Origin: Treponema sp.
GTDB lineage: Bacteria > Spirochaetota > Spirochaetia > Treponematales > Breznakiellaceae
NCBI GenBank assembly: GCA_009780855.1
Contig: WQZG01000025.1
Coordinates: 1 to 41,128 of the forward strand
DNA length: 41,128 nt
Direction: 5' to 3'
Shown here: piece by piece, positions 15,828 to 24,224 of the stretch
Numbering within the stretch: the stretch's first letter is position 1
How the letters are laid out: the number at the start of each line of letters is the position of its first letter
Made by a program: the position numbers and the translations under genes
The notes under the pieces: generated by a model
Database searches by the model: none
What the model saw: only the letters and a program-made list of their open reading frames with translations
What the model was told of the DNA's origin: nothing

Positions 15828-16844
15828 TTACACTTCCGCCGATTTTTCCTGCTGAGCTCTGTGTATGGCCCTGCTCATCTGGCGCAGCCGGTAAGCCGCA
15901 AAAACTTCCCTTCCGTATTCGGTCAGTTCCCAGGCTTCGTCATCCAGTGATATTGCCCTGGCGAGCCTTAGCAGACAGAAGTCCGCCATTATTTTTTTTA
16001 TGGTGTTGGTTGGAGTGGGATTCTCCTTGCGTACGGTTTTTTCCAGATTGGGATTCAGAATGGCGCCAAGGAAACGGGTCAGCTCAAGGGTATTTTTGGC
16101 GATGATAAGTTCCGGAGAAAGGAGCCTGAAAAGTTTAATGTAGCGGATGACCATTGTGTCTTCCCAATTTTCGCTTGTGGTATACCAGAAGCTCAGCGAT
16201 ATTTTATTTGCGGCCAGTACTTTAAGACAATGCTTTATCTGTTCTTCTGTGGGTGAGGTGTCGCTGCCTTGTATACGCATGCGGCTGCGCAGATAATCAT
16301 TTTCGCTGCTAAGGCGCGCAAGCTCGTTCGCTGTTACCGGCATCGCGGAATCATTTCCCCTTACCCAGCCCTGGCGGGGATTCAGGTTCATTTCGCGGAC
16401 CAGACAGGTATAAGCTTTTTGGCACAGGTCGGCTGTGGTTGTCCAATTTATTGCATGATTTTCGCGGAGCCTTTTTTTAAAGTGTTCAAGGGCCTTTGCG
16501 GATTCTTTTGATTTTTCTTTTTTTGATGCCTTCCATCGGGCTTTTTCGTCAATTATAAATGACAAAACCGGCACCTGGAATTTTTGCGCCCAGGTATATT
16601 CGATTTCGGCGGAAAATGTTTTACCGGCAGCCGGGCCGCATTTATAGGCTATAAGGTTTACAAAATAATCAGATTCCTGAATGGCTTTTTTTATTAGTTC
16701 AAGATCTTCTGCGCTGTTGATGTCAAAATTTTCCATTGATACCGGAATCGCGCCCAGTTCTGTTATTATTTTTAATAATTCTTTGCGTTCATTTTTAAGA
16801 TCATCCAGTGCAGAACTGAAATAAATCTGATATTTCTTAAACAT
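15828..16844 (-). CDS. DUF4062 protein with C-terminal winged-helix-like region
   Basis: The N-terminal 150 residues match the DUF4062 pattern: KYQIYFSSALDDLKNERKELLKII, GAIPVSMENF, IKKAIQESDYFVNLIAYKCG, SAEIEYTWAQKFQVPVLSFI. DUF4062 is a TIR-like alpha/beta domain that elsewhere is the N-terminal sensor or effector of STAND/NACHT and other conflict proteins. Here there is no NTPase; a polar linker and short helix (ARLSSENDYLRSRM) lead to about 140 residues of helical sequence ending in what looks like a winged helix (FCLLRLARAISLDDEAWELTEYGREVF). The start at 16844 has ACGGAG as ribosome binding site and begins directly at the domain; the open frame to 16949 lacks such support. The gene is monocistronic with its own terminator. 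A role in defence or stress signalling is inference only. Confidence 0.78.
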   Translation of the reverse strand: MFKKYQIYFSSALDDLKNERKELLKIITELGAIPVSMENFDINSAEDLELIKKAIQESDYFVNLIAYKCGPAAGKTFSAEIEYTWAQKFQVPVLSFIIDEKARWKASKKEKSKESAKALEHFKKRLRENHAINWTTTADLCQKAYTCLVREMNLNPRQGWVRGNDSAMPVTANELARLSSENDYLRSRMRIQGSDTSPTEEQIKHCLKVLAANKISLSFWYTTSENWEDTMVIRYIKLFRLLSPELIIAKNTLELTRFLGAILNPNLEKTVRKENPTPTNTIKKIMADFCLLRLARAISLDDEAWELTEYGREVFAAYRLRQMSRAIHRAQQEKSAEV

Positions 16845-16926
16845 AATGACTCCGTTTTTTAATTTTAATATTTTAATTATTATCGGTCTTTTTTTTCCAT
16901 TTATTGAGATGCCGTCTTTGCGGATC

Positions 16927-16956
16927 TTGAAAAATTTTGGCCTTAACAATTAACAT
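16927..16956 (+). promoter_or_regulatory. clpB promoter placed for a leaderless mRNA
   Basis: TTGAAA (16927-16932), 18-bp spacer, TAACAT (16951-16956), six bases (ATCTAT), then the clpB ATG. The base before the -35 makes CTTGAAA, which is also the -35 core of sigma-32 heat-shock promoters, but no matching -10 (CCCCAT type) is present. No CIRCE operator is visible. Confidence 0.5.
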
Positions 16957-16962
16957 ATCTAT

Positions 16963-19575
16963 ATGGATTTAGAAAAATTTACCATCAAGGCCCAGGAGGC
17001 CCTGAACAACGCTTCTTCTCTCGCTCAGAAGAATGACAATTCCCAGGTCGAAAACGAACATCTGCTTTTGGCGCTGCTGCAGCAGGAAGACGGGATAGTC
17101 CCGCCCATCGTGGAAAAAATCGGAGCGGATCCGGGGAAACTTGGCAAATCAGCACTTGCGCTGATCCAGGGACAGCCCAAAATGTACGGCGAAACCGCAC
17201 AGTTAATGTTCTCGTCAGGTGTTTCCAAAGTCCTGGCCAAGGCCGAAAACGAGGCCGCTTCCCTCAAAGATGAATTTATTTCAGCGGAGCATCTGCTGAT
17301 TGCCCTTTCCGCGGCAGAAGGCAAAGCTGCCGAAATCTTAAAAAAAGCCGGCATCAACAGGGCCGCAATTCTTGACGCCCTTAAACAGGTAAGGGGCAAT
17401 ACCAGGGTCACCGATCAGAACCCGGAAGAAAAATACCGTGTTCTCGACAAATACTGCAGGGACCTTACAAGCCTTGCCCGCCAGGAAAAACTCGATCCGG
17501 TTATCGGACGCGACGAAGAAATCCGGCGCTGCATGCAGGTTTTGTCCAGACGCACAAAAAATAATCCCGTATTAATCGGCGAGCCCGGTGTCGGCAAAAC
17601 CGCCATCGTTGAGGGCCTTGCCAGACGTATTGTCGAGGGCGACGTGCCGGAAGGGCTCAAGAACAAAAAGCTGCTGGCCCTCGATATAGGCGCCCTGGTG
17701 GCCGGCGCAAAATTCAGGGGAGAATTTGAAGAGCGGCTCAAGGCGGTAATCCACGAAGTCCAGGCTTCCGAAGGAAAAATAATTCTTTTTATTGATGAAC
17801 TTCACACCCTGGTCGGCGCGGGCGCTGCAGAAGGCGCGACAGACGCGTCCAATTTATTAAAGCCCGCTCTTGCCCGCGGCGAGCTGCGCTGCATAGGCGC
17901 CACTACCCTGGATGAATACCGCAACCACATTGAAAAAGACGCCGCTCTGGAAAGGCGTTTTCAGCAGATTTACACGCCGGAACCGTCGGTAGAAGACACG
18001 GTCGCCATACTGCGGGGACTCCAGGAACGCTACGAACTCCATCACGGTGTGCGGATCAAGGACGAGGCGCTTGTCGCCGCTGCAACCCTTTCCAACCGCT
18101 ACATTACCAGCCGCTTTTTGCCGGACAAGGCGATTGACCTTGTTGATGAGGCAGCCAGCCGCCTAAAGATGGAACTTGACAGCCGGCCTACAGAGTTAGA
18201 CAAACTGGAACGCAAGCTCCTGCAGCTTTCGATCGAGAAGCAGGCGCTTGCCCGCGAAGAGGACAAGGCGTCGAAGGAACGGCTGTCCAAACTTGAAAAA
18301 GAAATCGCGGACCTGACCGATGAACGCGACACAATGAAGACCAGGTGGGATAACGAGAAAAAAGAAATTCAGAAAATACGGGAAATTAAACAGCAAATTG
18401 ATGATCTAAAAAACGAAGAAAGCCGTTATATACGCGAAGGCAATCTGGCAAAAGCCGCTGAATTCAAACACGGCAAAATTCCGGAGGCGCAGAATAAACT
18501 TAAGGCGCTTGCAGATCAAATGGAAAAGAAGGACAGCTCAGGCAAGGGCGCGCCGCTTTTGAGGGAAGAAGTCAGGGAAGAAGACATCGCGCAGGTGGTG
18601 TCGTCCTGGACCGGCATCCCGGTTTCCAAGATGCTGTCCGGGGAATTGCAGAAATTCCTTGAACTGGAAAAAGTCCTTGAAAAACGGGTCGTGGGCCAGA
18701 GCGAAGCGGTCTCCGCTGTTGCCGACGCAATCAGAAGGAACAAGGCAGGCCTTTCCGATTCCGCCCGTCCGCTGGGCTCCTTCCTTTTCCTTGGGCCGAC
18801 CGGTGTAGGAAAAACCGAACTGGCAAAAACGCTTGCCGATTTTCTTTTTAATGACGAAAAAGCCCTGACCCGGATCGACATGAGCGAGTACGGCGAAAAA
18901 CATTCCGTAAGCCGTCTTATCGGCGCACCTCCCGGTTATGTCGGCTATGAACAGGGAGGCCAGCTTACCGAGGCCGTACGCCGCAGACCTTACAGCGTCA
19001 TCCTGTTTGACGAAATCGAAAAGGCCCATCCTGAAGTTTTTAATGTTTTTTTGCAGATCCTTGACGACGGCCGTTTAACCGACGGCCAGGGCAGGGTAGT
19101 GGACTTTAAAAATGTGATCATAATAATGACAAGCAACCTGGGCTCCGAATTGATCCTTGAGGCAAAAAAACCGGAGACCATCAAGGCGTCGCTGATGGAA
19201 CTGCTCAAGCAAAGTTTCCGCCCCGAGTTTCTTAACCGCATTGACGAGACAGTGATCTTTAACCGCCTGGGCAAAAACGAGATCGGTAAAATTGTTGACA
19301 TTCAGCTTGACTATTTATGCCGCCGTTTAAGCGAACGTAAAATTACGCTTAAGCTCACAAAAGAGGCAAAAGAACTTCTTGCCGATCGCGGCTATGATCC
19401 GTTGTTCGGCGCGAGGCCGCTCAAAAGAACAATACAATCAGATCTCGAGAACCCCCTGGCAAAGGCAATTATCGCGGGCAAGATAAAAGAAGGTGATACA
19501 ATAACCGCAGATGTCCCAGATGCAGGGTCTGTTGAAAAAGGCTCTACGGATTTGGTATTCAAAAAATCCAAGTAA
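16963..19575 (+). CDS. clpB: Chaperone ClpB (protein disaggregase)
   Basis: Hexameric AAA+ disaggregase that with DnaK pulls polypeptides out of aggregates. The order is complete: Clp-N domain (1-145, starting [14 protein letters not shown]), AAA-1 with Walker A GEPGVGKT (206-213) and the Walker B region [15 protein letters not shown], the coiled-coil M domain (about 400-530, [17 protein letters not shown]) that separates ClpB from ClpA, then AAA-2 with Walker A GPTGVGKT (about 612-619), pore loop [13 protein letters not shown] and Walker [13 protein letters not shown]. There is no IGF/IGL loop of the ClpP-binding kind. The length of 870 residues is typical. The ATG has no Shine-Dalgarno, and a -10 lies six bases upstream. 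The gene is followed by a long palindromic array shared with the convergent protease gene. Confidence 0.97.
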   Translation: MDLEKFTIKAQEALNNASSLAQKNDNSQVENEHLLLALLQQEDGIVPPIVEKIGADPGKLGKSALALIQGQPKMYGETAQLMFSSGVSKVLAKAENEAASLKDEFISAEHLLIALSAAEGKAAEILKKAGINRAAILDALKQVRGNTRVTDQNPEEKYRVLDKYCRDLTSLARQEKLDPVIGRDEEIRRCMQVLSRRTKNNPVLIGEPGVGKTAIVEGLARRIVEGDVPEGLKNKKLLALDIGALVAGAKFRGEFEERLKAVIHEVQASEGKIILFIDELHTLVGAGAAEGATDASNLLKPALARGELRCIGATTLDEYRNHIEKDAALERRFQQIYTPEPSVEDTVAILRGLQERYELHHGVRIKDEALVAAATLSNRYITSRFLPDKAIDLVDEAASRLKMELDSRPTELDKLERKLLQLSIEKQALAREEDKASKERLSKLEKEIADLTDERDTMKTRWDNEKKEIQKIREIKQQIDDLKNEESRYIREGNLAKAAEFKHGKIPEAQNKLKALADQMEKKDSSGKGAPLLREEVREEDIAQVVSSWTGIPVSKMLSGELQKFLELEKVLEKRVVGQSEAVSAVADAIRRNKAGLSDSARPLGSFLFLGPTGVGKTELAKTLADFLFNDEKALTRIDMSEYGEKHSVSRLIGAPPGYVGYEQGGQLTEAVRRRPYSVILFDEIEKAHPEVFNVFLQILDDGRLTDGQGRVVDFKNVIIIMTSNLGSELILEAKKPETIKASLMELLKQSFRPEFLNRIDETVIFNRLGKNEIGKIVDIQLDYLCRRLSERKITLKLTKEAKELLADRGYDPLFGARPLKRTIQSDLENPLAKAIIAGKIKEGDTITADVPDAGSVEKGSTDLVFKKSK

Positions 19576-19606
19576 GAATTTTACCACGAATAATCAGATA
19601 AGAGGT

Positions 19607-19777
19607 TCTCACGGAGCCGCTGCGGAAGAAAGGAGGAAGGAAAAATTAAAAAGGAAAAATGAGAAAGGAGAAATTAAAAAGGAGAAATGAGGAAGGAGAA
19701 ATGAGAAATTTTCTTCCATTTCTAATTCCTAATTTCTCATTCCTAATTCCTCCGTGAACTTTGTGCGCTCCGTGAGA
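19607..19777. repeat. Large imperfect palindrome built from heptamers
   Basis: Perfect 11-bp outer arms (TCTCACGGAGC at 19607-19617, complement at 19767-19777) enclose a purine-rich array from 19632 to 19708 (GGAGGAA, GGAAAAA, TTAAAAA, GGAAAAA, TGAGAAA, GGAGAAA, TTAAAAA, GGAGAAA, TGAGGAA and two more units) and a pyrimidine-rich array from 19714 to 19755 (TTCCATT, TCTAATT, CCTAATT, TCTCATT, CCTAATT, CCTCCGT). Both arms keep a strict 7-bp period. It lies between convergent clpB and protease genes and could end transcription from both sides. Confidence 0.8.
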
Positions 19778-19788
19778 GATCTTGTAAC

Positions 19789-21792
19789 TTACTTAATGCT
19801 TACCCCATTTAACAGAGCGTTGAATCTCTGCGAAACATTGGCCTCGTTCCCGGGATTTTCCATTGACAGGTACAGCGTATAACGAAGATCGGTTTTATCT
19901 GCAGGGGCTTTTAAGATTGCGCCCATCGTGCCTTCGTTGTCCTTTGCCGAGACTACCGGTTTGCGGTCGTAGGGAAATTTTTCCTGGTATATATCGTTCC
20001 AGTTGTCCTGGTAATTTTTGGGAAGGCGGGGATCCGGTTTTATCCGTTTGACCAGTGCAAAGGTATCATTGCCGCGTGAATCACTGTTCATAATTATTCT
20101 GCGCACCCCGTAGCTGACCGAGTTGTCAAGCTTGTAATAACTGGGCGCAAGAAACAATTCCGAATCGCCGGTCCAGTCATATACGCCGCTGTTGATCGAT
20201 AAGGAAATTTCACCGGCGCTGAATGAAACCTGTTTGGCGGTTTCCTGCCAGCGGAAGTTAAGGTCTTTTAAAACAGACGGCAGATTGCCTGAGCCGATAT
20301 ATTCGTTCCATCCGTCAAATGTCGCGGAGTAGGCGGACCAGGTATGGTCGCAGATTTTACGCAGGTCCCATTCGTAAATGTCCCGCTGTGAACTTGGCTT
20401 CATGACAGTATAAACCGCGGGGCCGTTGGGCAGCGGCAATATATACATGATTATGATCTGGTCGGCAAATTCAATAAGCCATTGCGCGTTAATCCATTTT
20501 CTTCCGAGAGCGTCAGTATATGAGGACACATCTTCCGGATCGCCGAATGACAGGATGCGGTATTTGTCGCTTCCCAGAGTCCTGTCCAGTCTTATATTTT
20601 GCAATATTGTATCCATGATATATCTGGGTTCAAGTGATTGCGCGAGGCTTATAGTTTTGGGTTTATTGATTTTATACAGATCATAATCTGAAAGATCGGC
20701 GTACATCAGAAGGCCGTCGCCGTTCAGGTTGTAATTCTTCGTATTGAGGTTTGAAAGTGTCCATTGATCGTCGTCCGGGTCAACAAAGTCAAGCTGCGGA
20801 AAATCCGAAGTCAGTGTTGAGTTGAGTATCCACATGTTATTATCACCGGTCAGGTATTCGGGAGCGTCTTTAAAAATATTGGACATGGCGATATCATATT
20901 CAGCCTTATATTCATTTACCAGAATATCGTTTACTGCCAGGTAGGTCTGCGGCAGTTTAACCGAAGTTTCAAAAGTACGGCTTCCGGTATTGGCAAGGAT
21001 TAGGTGCCTGTAAGTCAGCTTTAGCCTGTATTCCAGTGCAGAACGTCCGCTGTCAAGAATAACTTCGGCCGGCAGGGAATAAAGGATATTGTCCTGCCGC
21101 ATGGTTACCACGCCGACCACTTTGCCGTCCGATGTTACAAGCGGGCCGCCGGAGTTACCCGGGTTGCCGTCCGCCGATGTCTTTAAAAGATTCCAGCGTC
21201 CGGAGTCCTCCTCAGGAATTGTTCCCAGCACCAGGCCTGTACGGACTACTATACCTTCTCCCAGAGCGTTCCCAATGCTGAACACCTGGCCGCCTTCTTT
21301 ATATTTTCTTTCAAACTGAAAATACGTATCGAATTTTTTATCTTTTACCGTAAAAATTAAATAATCTTTTTCGCGCGAGCCTGCGACTATTTGATCGACT
21401 TCGTAGATTCCGCCCTTGTTGTCCCTAATAAAATATCTATCGTAGATGCGGCTTTTGGAGCCCAAATCTATAACATGAAAAGCCGTTACCAGTTCGGTCG
21501 GAGAAATCGCAAACGCAGTTCCTATCGAATTATACTGATCGGTTCTGATATTGTAAGGAATCACCGACCAGTCAAGATCTTTTTCGAATACTGTCGAATC
21601 CTCCGCCGGTTTGGGCTGAACGACTTCAAATACGGCGTTCTGCGCCAGTTTAAAGGCCGCGGGCGTCAGCCCCGAGCCCAGGCCGGACGGACTGGATCCG
21701 CAGCCTGTAAACATTAACGGGATTAACAAAACCGCAAATAATAATGTAAAAACACCTGATTTCAATTTCAATTTTTGCTCCTTGTCTTCCAT
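19789..21792 (-). CDS. Trypsin-like (S1/DegP-type) serine protease lipoprotein
   Basis: Predicted periplasm-facing lipoprotein: a hydrophobic stretch (TLLFAVLLIPLMFTGC) ends in a lipobox with C31. The protease domain (about 85-255) has the His in TAFHVID (H106), Asp in EKDYLIF (D143) and Ser in GNPGNSGGPL (S214), so the triad is complete. No PDZ domain is recognisable. Instead about 410 residues follow that match nothing I know, containing repeated Asp/Asn/Tyr-rich segments (FVDPDDDQWTLSNLN, GDGLLMYADLSDYDLYK). At 667 residues it is much longer than HtrA proteins. It may act in envelope quality control or process surface proteins. It follows rdgB by 22 bp and is probably cotranscribed, though a TAATAT lies five bases before the ATG. 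Confidence 0.85.
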   Translation of the reverse strand: MEDKEQKLKLKSGVFTLLFAVLLIPLMFTGCGSSPSGLGSGLTPAAFKLAQNAVFEVVQPKPAEDSTVFEKDLDWSVIPYNIRTDQYNSIGTAFAISPTELVTAFHVIDLGSKSRIYDRYFIRDNKGGIYEVDQIVAGSREKDYLIFTVKDKKFDTYFQFERKYKEGGQVFSIGNALGEGIVVRTGLVLGTIPEEDSGRWNLLKTSADGNPGNSGGPLVTSDGKVVGVVTMRQDNILYSLPAEVILDSGRSALEYRLKLTYRHLILANTGSRTFETSVKLPQTYLAVNDILVNEYKAEYDIAMSNIFKDAPEYLTGDNNMWILNSTLTSDFPQLDFVDPDDDQWTLSNLNTKNYNLNGDGLLMYADLSDYDLYKINKPKTISLAQSLEPRYIMDTILQNIRLDRTLGSDKYRILSFGDPEDVSSYTDALGRKWINAQWLIEFADQIIIMYILPLPNGPAVYTVMKPSSQRDIYEWDLRKICDHTWSAYSATFDGWNEYIGSGNLPSVLKDLNFRWQETAKQVSFSAGEISLSINSGVYDWTGDSELFLAPSYYKLDNSVSYGVRRIIMNSDSRGNDTFALVKRIKPDPRLPKNYQDNWNDIYQEKFPYDRKPVVSAKDNEGTMGAILKAPADKTDLRYTLYLSMENPGNEANVSQRFNALLNGVSIK

Positions 21793-21814
21793 TCTTTATA
21801 TTAAAAATACAGAA

Positions 21815-22405
21815 TTAATCGGATTTTTCCAATAAAAAGCGCCCCAATTTTTCAAAAGCGATTTTACGGTGGCTCATCTTTTTTTTGTTTTCCATGATTA
21901 ACGAGAATGTATGTGATTCGCCGTTTGGTATAAATATCCGGTCATAGTCCATGCAGTCAACATTGCGGCCGATTACTTCGGTGGAGATGCGGCCCTCGAT
22001 TCTGCCTTCGAAAATCCTGGTTTCGCTGTCCAAAGGATCACGGTACGCCACTACCGATCTAAAACACGCGTTCCGGTTTTTACCTTTCAGCAGTCTGAGT
22101 ATTCCTTCGTAATCCAGTTTTTTCATAATCCATTTGGTATTTAAACCCGGGAAACCCGGATACGCTTCAAGAAAAATCCCGGCGTCTTCTACCGCTACCG
22201 GGACTTTATATTTTTGAAAGGCGATTTCGGCCGCCGCTTTGGCAATGTCCAATATCGGGTCTTCGGCGTCGTCATTTTTTACTTCCGGTTTTTCTTCGTT
22301 AATTTGTGTTATCTGTATATTGGGAAAAACCGCCAGAGCTTCTTTTGCTTCAATAAACTTATGCAGGTTGCCTGTTAAAAAAGATAGCGTAATTTTTTTT
22401 TGCAT
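21815..22405 (-). CDS. rdgB: Non-canonical purine NTP pyrophosphatase (RdgB/HAM1 family)
   Basis: House-cleaning enzyme that hydrolyses dITP, ITP and XTP to monophosphates and so keeps deaminated purines out of DNA. The pattern is clear: FLTGNLHKFIEAKEAL at the N-terminus, VEDAGIFLEAYPGFPGLNTKW, FEGRIEGRIS, and the C-terminal SHRKIAFEKLGRFL. The segment usually reading GxGYDPIF is DYDRIFIPNG here, an Arg for Pro change found in part of the family. The length of 196 residues is normal. It sits 21 bp downstream of tag, pairing two nucleobase-damage functions in one likely operon. There is no Shine-Dalgarno; a TATTTT lies seven bases before the ATG. Confidence 0.9.
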   Translation of the reverse strand: MQKKITLSFLTGNLHKFIEAKEALAVFPNIQITQINEEKPEVKNDDAEDPILDIAKAAAEIAFQKYKVPVAVEDAGIFLEAYPGFPGLNTKWIMKKLDYEGILRLLKGKNRNACFRSVVAYRDPLDSETRIFEGRIEGRISTEVIGRNVDCMDYDRIFIPNGESHTFSLIMENKKKMSHRKIAFEKLGRFLLEKSD

Positions 22406-22426
22406 GCTGAAGAAAATATTTGCATT

Positions 22427-23026
22427 TTATGGCTTGCGGGTCAATGCCTGCGGCATTTGTTCTTTTAGTTCTTTATACCGGTAGCAGCTCCTGATATGGT
22501 CGTTTACAACGCCTGTAGCCTGCAGGTGCGAATAGAGTATAACGCTGCCCAGGAATTTAAAGCCGCGTTTTTTAAGGTCGGCGGCTATTCGGTCCGACAG
22601 TTCGGTGCGGGCCGGGATTTCTGCAAGGGTTTTCCATTTGCCGGTAACAGGCTTGCCGCCGCAGAACCCCCAGATATATTCAGAAAAACTCCCAAATTCC
22701 TTTTGTATTTCCAAAAATAGTTTTGCGTTATTTATGGACGATTCAATCTTTAGACGGTTCCGGATAATACCGGGGTTGTCCAACAGGGCCGTGATTTTTA
22801 CCTCATTGTACCTGGCTACTTTTTTGGGATCAAAGCCGTCGTAGGCCTTGCGGTAATTTTCACGCTTCTTGAGAATGGTAATCCAGCTAAGGCCGGCCTG
22901 GGCCGATTCCAGCACCAGGAATTCAAAGTGAACTTTGTCGTCAAACGACGGAGTTCCCCATTCGGTATCGTGATAGCAGCGGTACAAGTCCGATGACTCG
23001 CACCATTCGCACCGTTTTACTTCCAT
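22427..23026 (-). CDS. tag: DNA-3-methyladenine glycosylase I
   Basis: Excises 3-methyladenine from alkylated DNA, starting base-excision repair. The zinc-ligand set of Tag is present with correct spacing: C6 and H19 (RCEWC, CYHDTEWG) near the start and H177 and C181 (VNDHIRSC) near the end, corresponding to C4, H17, H175 and C179 of E. coli Tag. Other signatures are FEFLVLESAQAGLSWITILKKRENYRKAYDGFDP and WGFCGGKPV. The length of 199 residues is normal. A GGGGAG ribosome binding site lies 6 bases before the ATG. It leads the probable tag-rdgB-protease operon. The UroD-family gene lies 29 bp upstream on the same strand. Confidence 0.95.
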   Translation of the reverse strand: MEVKRCEWCESSDLYRCYHDTEWGTPSFDDKVHFEFLVLESAQAGLSWITILKKRENYRKAYDGFDPKKVARYNEVKITALLDNPGIIRNRLKIESSINNAKLFLEIQKEFGSFSEYIWGFCGGKPVTGKWKTLAEIPARTELSDRIAADLKKRGFKFLGSVILYSHLQATGVVNDHIRSCYRYKELKEQMPQALTRKP

Positions 23027-23055
23027 TATTTCTCCCCGGTTAAAAAATTGTTCGC

Positions 23056-24126
23056 TTATACCAAAGGCCGGCCCGCTTCTTCAAAAAACGCGGCGATATT
23101 CTGCGGCGGCGTTCCTCCCTGAATCGCGTGGGAAGGAGCGATGATGTAACCGCCGTTTTTTCCAAGGACATTTATGCGGTCTCTTACTTCCTTTCGTACA
23201 TCATCCGGAGCGCCGAATGGCAGGGTAGACTGTACGCTGATTCCCCCGTGGAAGCACAGTCTGTCTCCGTATTTGTTTTTGAGCAAAACCGGGTCCATTC
23301 CTTTTGCGTTGAATTGCAGAGCTTCCAGTATATCGACGCCCATATCGATCAGGCCGTCTACCGCGTCCATCACAGCGCCGTCGGTATGGTACATGATTTT
23401 TACGCCTGCCGCGTGCAGCTTTTTATTAAGCCTTACGTGGTGGGGTTTTAATTGTTTTTCCCACATCGGCAGGGACATGAGAAGCCCATTCTGCTGGCCT
23501 ATGTCGTCTGCCGTAAAAACTATATTGACGCTGCCGTCCGCCGCGTCAAGGGTCCTTTCAAAAAGCGAGATATAATAATCGGTGACTTTTTCCATTAATT
23601 CCCAAACCAGTTCGGGTTCAGTATAAAGCAGGGTAAGCATCTTTTCAAAACCAACCATGTACCAGCTTGTCTCAAAAATATTTCCCGCACCTGTCGCGAT
23701 GGCGTATTCATTTTTGGAATTTATTTTATTTATTTTTTCCTTTATGCGGGTAAAATCAAACCAGTCCGCTTTTGGAAATTCATGATCTTCCAGTCTGGTT
23801 GTTTCGCCAAGACCAGCCAGCGGAAAATGTGCGAATTCCCAGTAGGTATCATAACCGTTGAACACGGGCTGACGTATTACTCCCCAAATGTTCGGTTTGC
23901 CGTCGCCCCTTCCTGTTATTCTATAAGAAGGCCCGATATAATCCGGATACACAAACCGTATATCCCTGGTCTCCTCAAGTTTCTGCTCAAGTTCATTTAT
24001 GGAGAAACCCAGATATTCGGCCAGTTGTTTGCGCGCGTATTCATTTATGCCAAAGCCTACAGAGAAAGGAACCTTGTCGGGAGTCTGATGCCGCAGTGCG
24101 GCCAGCACGCGTTCTTTGGGAGTCAT
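23056..24126 (-). CDS. Uroporphyrinogen decarboxylase family protein (methyltransferase-like)
   Basis: Member of the broad UroD/HemE superfamily (TIM barrel), which includes true uroporphyrinogen decarboxylases and corrinoid-dependent methyltransferases of the MtaA/MtbA kind. It begins MTPKERVLAALRHQTPDKVPF as these paralogues do, and has HTDGAVMDAVDGLIDMGVDILEALQ and FHGGISVQSTLPFG, with IIAPSHAIQGGTPPQNIAAFFE near the end. The HemE N-terminal substrate motif (RxPVWxMRQAGRY) is absent, so heme synthesis is unlikely; methyl transfer in one-carbon or methylated-compound metabolism is the better guess. It is divergent from lon and probably cotranscribed with tag. A TAAGAT lies five bases before the ATG and there is no clear Shine-Dalgarno. 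Confidence 0.82.
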   Translation of the reverse strand: MTPKERVLAALRHQTPDKVPFSVGFGINEYARKQLAEYLGFSINELEQKLEETRDIRFVYPDYIGPSYRITGRGDGKPNIWGVIRQPVFNGYDTYWEFAHFPLAGLGETTRLEDHEFPKADWFDFTRIKEKINKINSKNEYAIATGAGNIFETSWYMVGFEKMLTLLYTEPELVWELMEKVTDYYISLFERTLDAADGSVNIVFTADDIGQQNGLLMSLPMWEKQLKPHHVRLNKKLHAAGVKIMYHTDGAVMDAVDGLIDMGVDILEALQFNAKGMDPVLLKNKYGDRLCFHGGISVQSTLPFGAPDDVRKEVRDRINVLGKNGGYIIAPSHAIQGGTPPQNIAAFFEEAGRPLV

Positions 24127-24163
24127 GATTTATCTTACCATAAACTTGTGGTGGCTTACAGCC

Positions 24164-24205
24164 TATTCCCCACTCCCCACTCAACCCTATTCCCAATCTT
24201 CTCCC
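24164..24205. repeat. Short pyrimidine-rich heptamer tract upstream of lon
   Basis: Units TATTCCC, CACTCCC, CACTCAA, CCCTATT, CCCAATC, TTCTCCC follow a 7-bp step, although the internal phase of the sequence shifts after the third unit. The composition matches the pyrimidine arms at 19714 and 36376. It occupies the -50 to -20 region of the lon start. Confidence 0.45.
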
Positions 24206-24212
24206 AATTTTA

Positions 24213-24218
24213 TATATT
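24213..24218 (+). promoter_or_regulatory. -10 element placed for a leaderless lon mRNA
   Basis: TATATT followed by six bases (CAAACC) and the lon ATG. The -35 region (TTCCCA) is poor and falls inside the heptamer tract. No Shine-Dalgarno is present. Confidence 0.5.
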
Positions 24219-24224
24219 CAAACC

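Noticed and set aside
16850-16962. CIRCE operator upstream of clpB
   Set aside because: No TTAGCACTC-N9-GAGTGCTAA inverted repeat or close variant is present.
23056-24126. HemE (heme biosynthesis)
   Set aside because: The N-terminal substrate-binding motif of true uroporphyrinogen decarboxylases is missing and no other heme genes are nearby.
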